From Candidatus Methanolliviera sp. GoM_oil (GTDB lineage Archaea; Halobacteriota; Methanoliparia; Methanoliparales; Methanoliparaceae), in NCBI GenBank assembly GCA_902158735.1, contig CABGHG010000003.1, positions 1-29,140 on the forward strand: a stretch of 29,140 nt of DNA. Direction: 5' to 3'. The notes below the pieces were generated by a model. The model saw nothing but the letters and a program-made list of their open reading frames with translations, made no database searches and was not told the DNA's origin. The position numbers and the translations under genes are program-made. Shown in pieces: positions 29,048 through 29,140 of the stretch. The stretch's first letter is position 1. The number at the start of each line of letters is the position of its first letter.

Positions 29048-29140
29048 GTCGTAGGAGTTTCATCCCAACTTCCATGATCGAAGCCCTGGCTTAACTATAT
29101 CACCAGTAGGAAATGGAAGTTTCATCCATTCTTTTGAGTC
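29048..29140. other. Right-end stretch without recognised gene
   Basis: The last 93 bases hold no open frame of note. AGTTTCATCC occurs twice, 62 bases apart (29056-29065 and 29118-29127); the sequence ends too soon to tell whether a repeat array starts here. Confidence 0.3.

Noticed and set aside
29056..29127. Start of a CRISPR array (two copies of AGTTTCATCC 62 bases apart)
   Set aside because: Only ten bases agree and there are just two copies before the window ends, so the case cannot be made.

Overview
This window comes from an McrABG-type archaeon (a methanogen, ANME or alkane-oxidising relative). The evidence is a methyl-coenzyme M reductase component A2 gene (atwA) overlapping the start of a methanogenesis-marker-3 gene, a Sep-tRNA:Cys-tRNA synthase (the tRNA-dependent cysteine route), split GMP synthase subunit B, a DUF134 regulator, archaeal TATA-type promoters and no encoded CCA on the tRNA. 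An ANME-1/Syntrophoarchaeia-like lineage is my best guess, not a proof.

Layout. 1-2.4 kb: MCR-activation genes mmp3 (partial) and atwA, then a DUF134 DNA-binding protein. 2.5-5.1 kb: a graveyard with a decayed transposase, a RelE toxin with a frameshift beside an intact antitoxin, and a geranylgeranyl-reductase-type flavoprotein remnant that ends in a palindromic repeat. 5.1-7.8 kb: TrkH potassium transporter, MobB-like GTPase with a Cys cluster, Mrr-like nuclease. 7.8-9.4 kb: a type I restriction-modification locus collapsed by deletions into one hsdR'-hsdM' remnant. 9.4-13 kb: AbrB-like protein, duplicated PhoU/TrkA_C protein, GltB3-type GXGXG protein and its FAD/NAD oxidoreductase. 13.3-16.7 kb: minus-strand cluster tRNA-Lys, Trm112-like protein, membrane-anchored protein, pyrG, guaAB. 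16.9-20.4 kb: CstA, C2H2 zinc finger protein, SepCysS. 20.5-25.5 kb: two exported phosphatase-type proteins in one operon. 25.7-29.1 kb: CDF metal transporter, an IS607-type element with intact tnpA and truncated tnpB abutting a TRASH-like metal-binding reading frame, XRE regulator, MoaE-like protein, AMMECR1 protein.

The most unusual signal is a family of short palindromes with arms such as AAAAATC/GATTTTT or AAACC/GGTTT around a purine-rich loop. Copies sit in intergenic DNA, one lies in frame inside pyrG, and at four genes (trkH, the FAD oxidoreductase, pyrG, sepCysS) the loop supplies the Shine-Dalgarno sequence 5-9 bases before the start codon. Together with a pair of inverted composite copies flanking a 23-bp tandem repeat, this looks like a dispersed repeat family that has become translation-initiation DNA.

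Several genes carry single frameshifts (relE, PhoU/TrkA_C protein, metallophosphoesterase, hsdM). Some may be sequencing or assembly errors rather than true decay, and reads would decide this.
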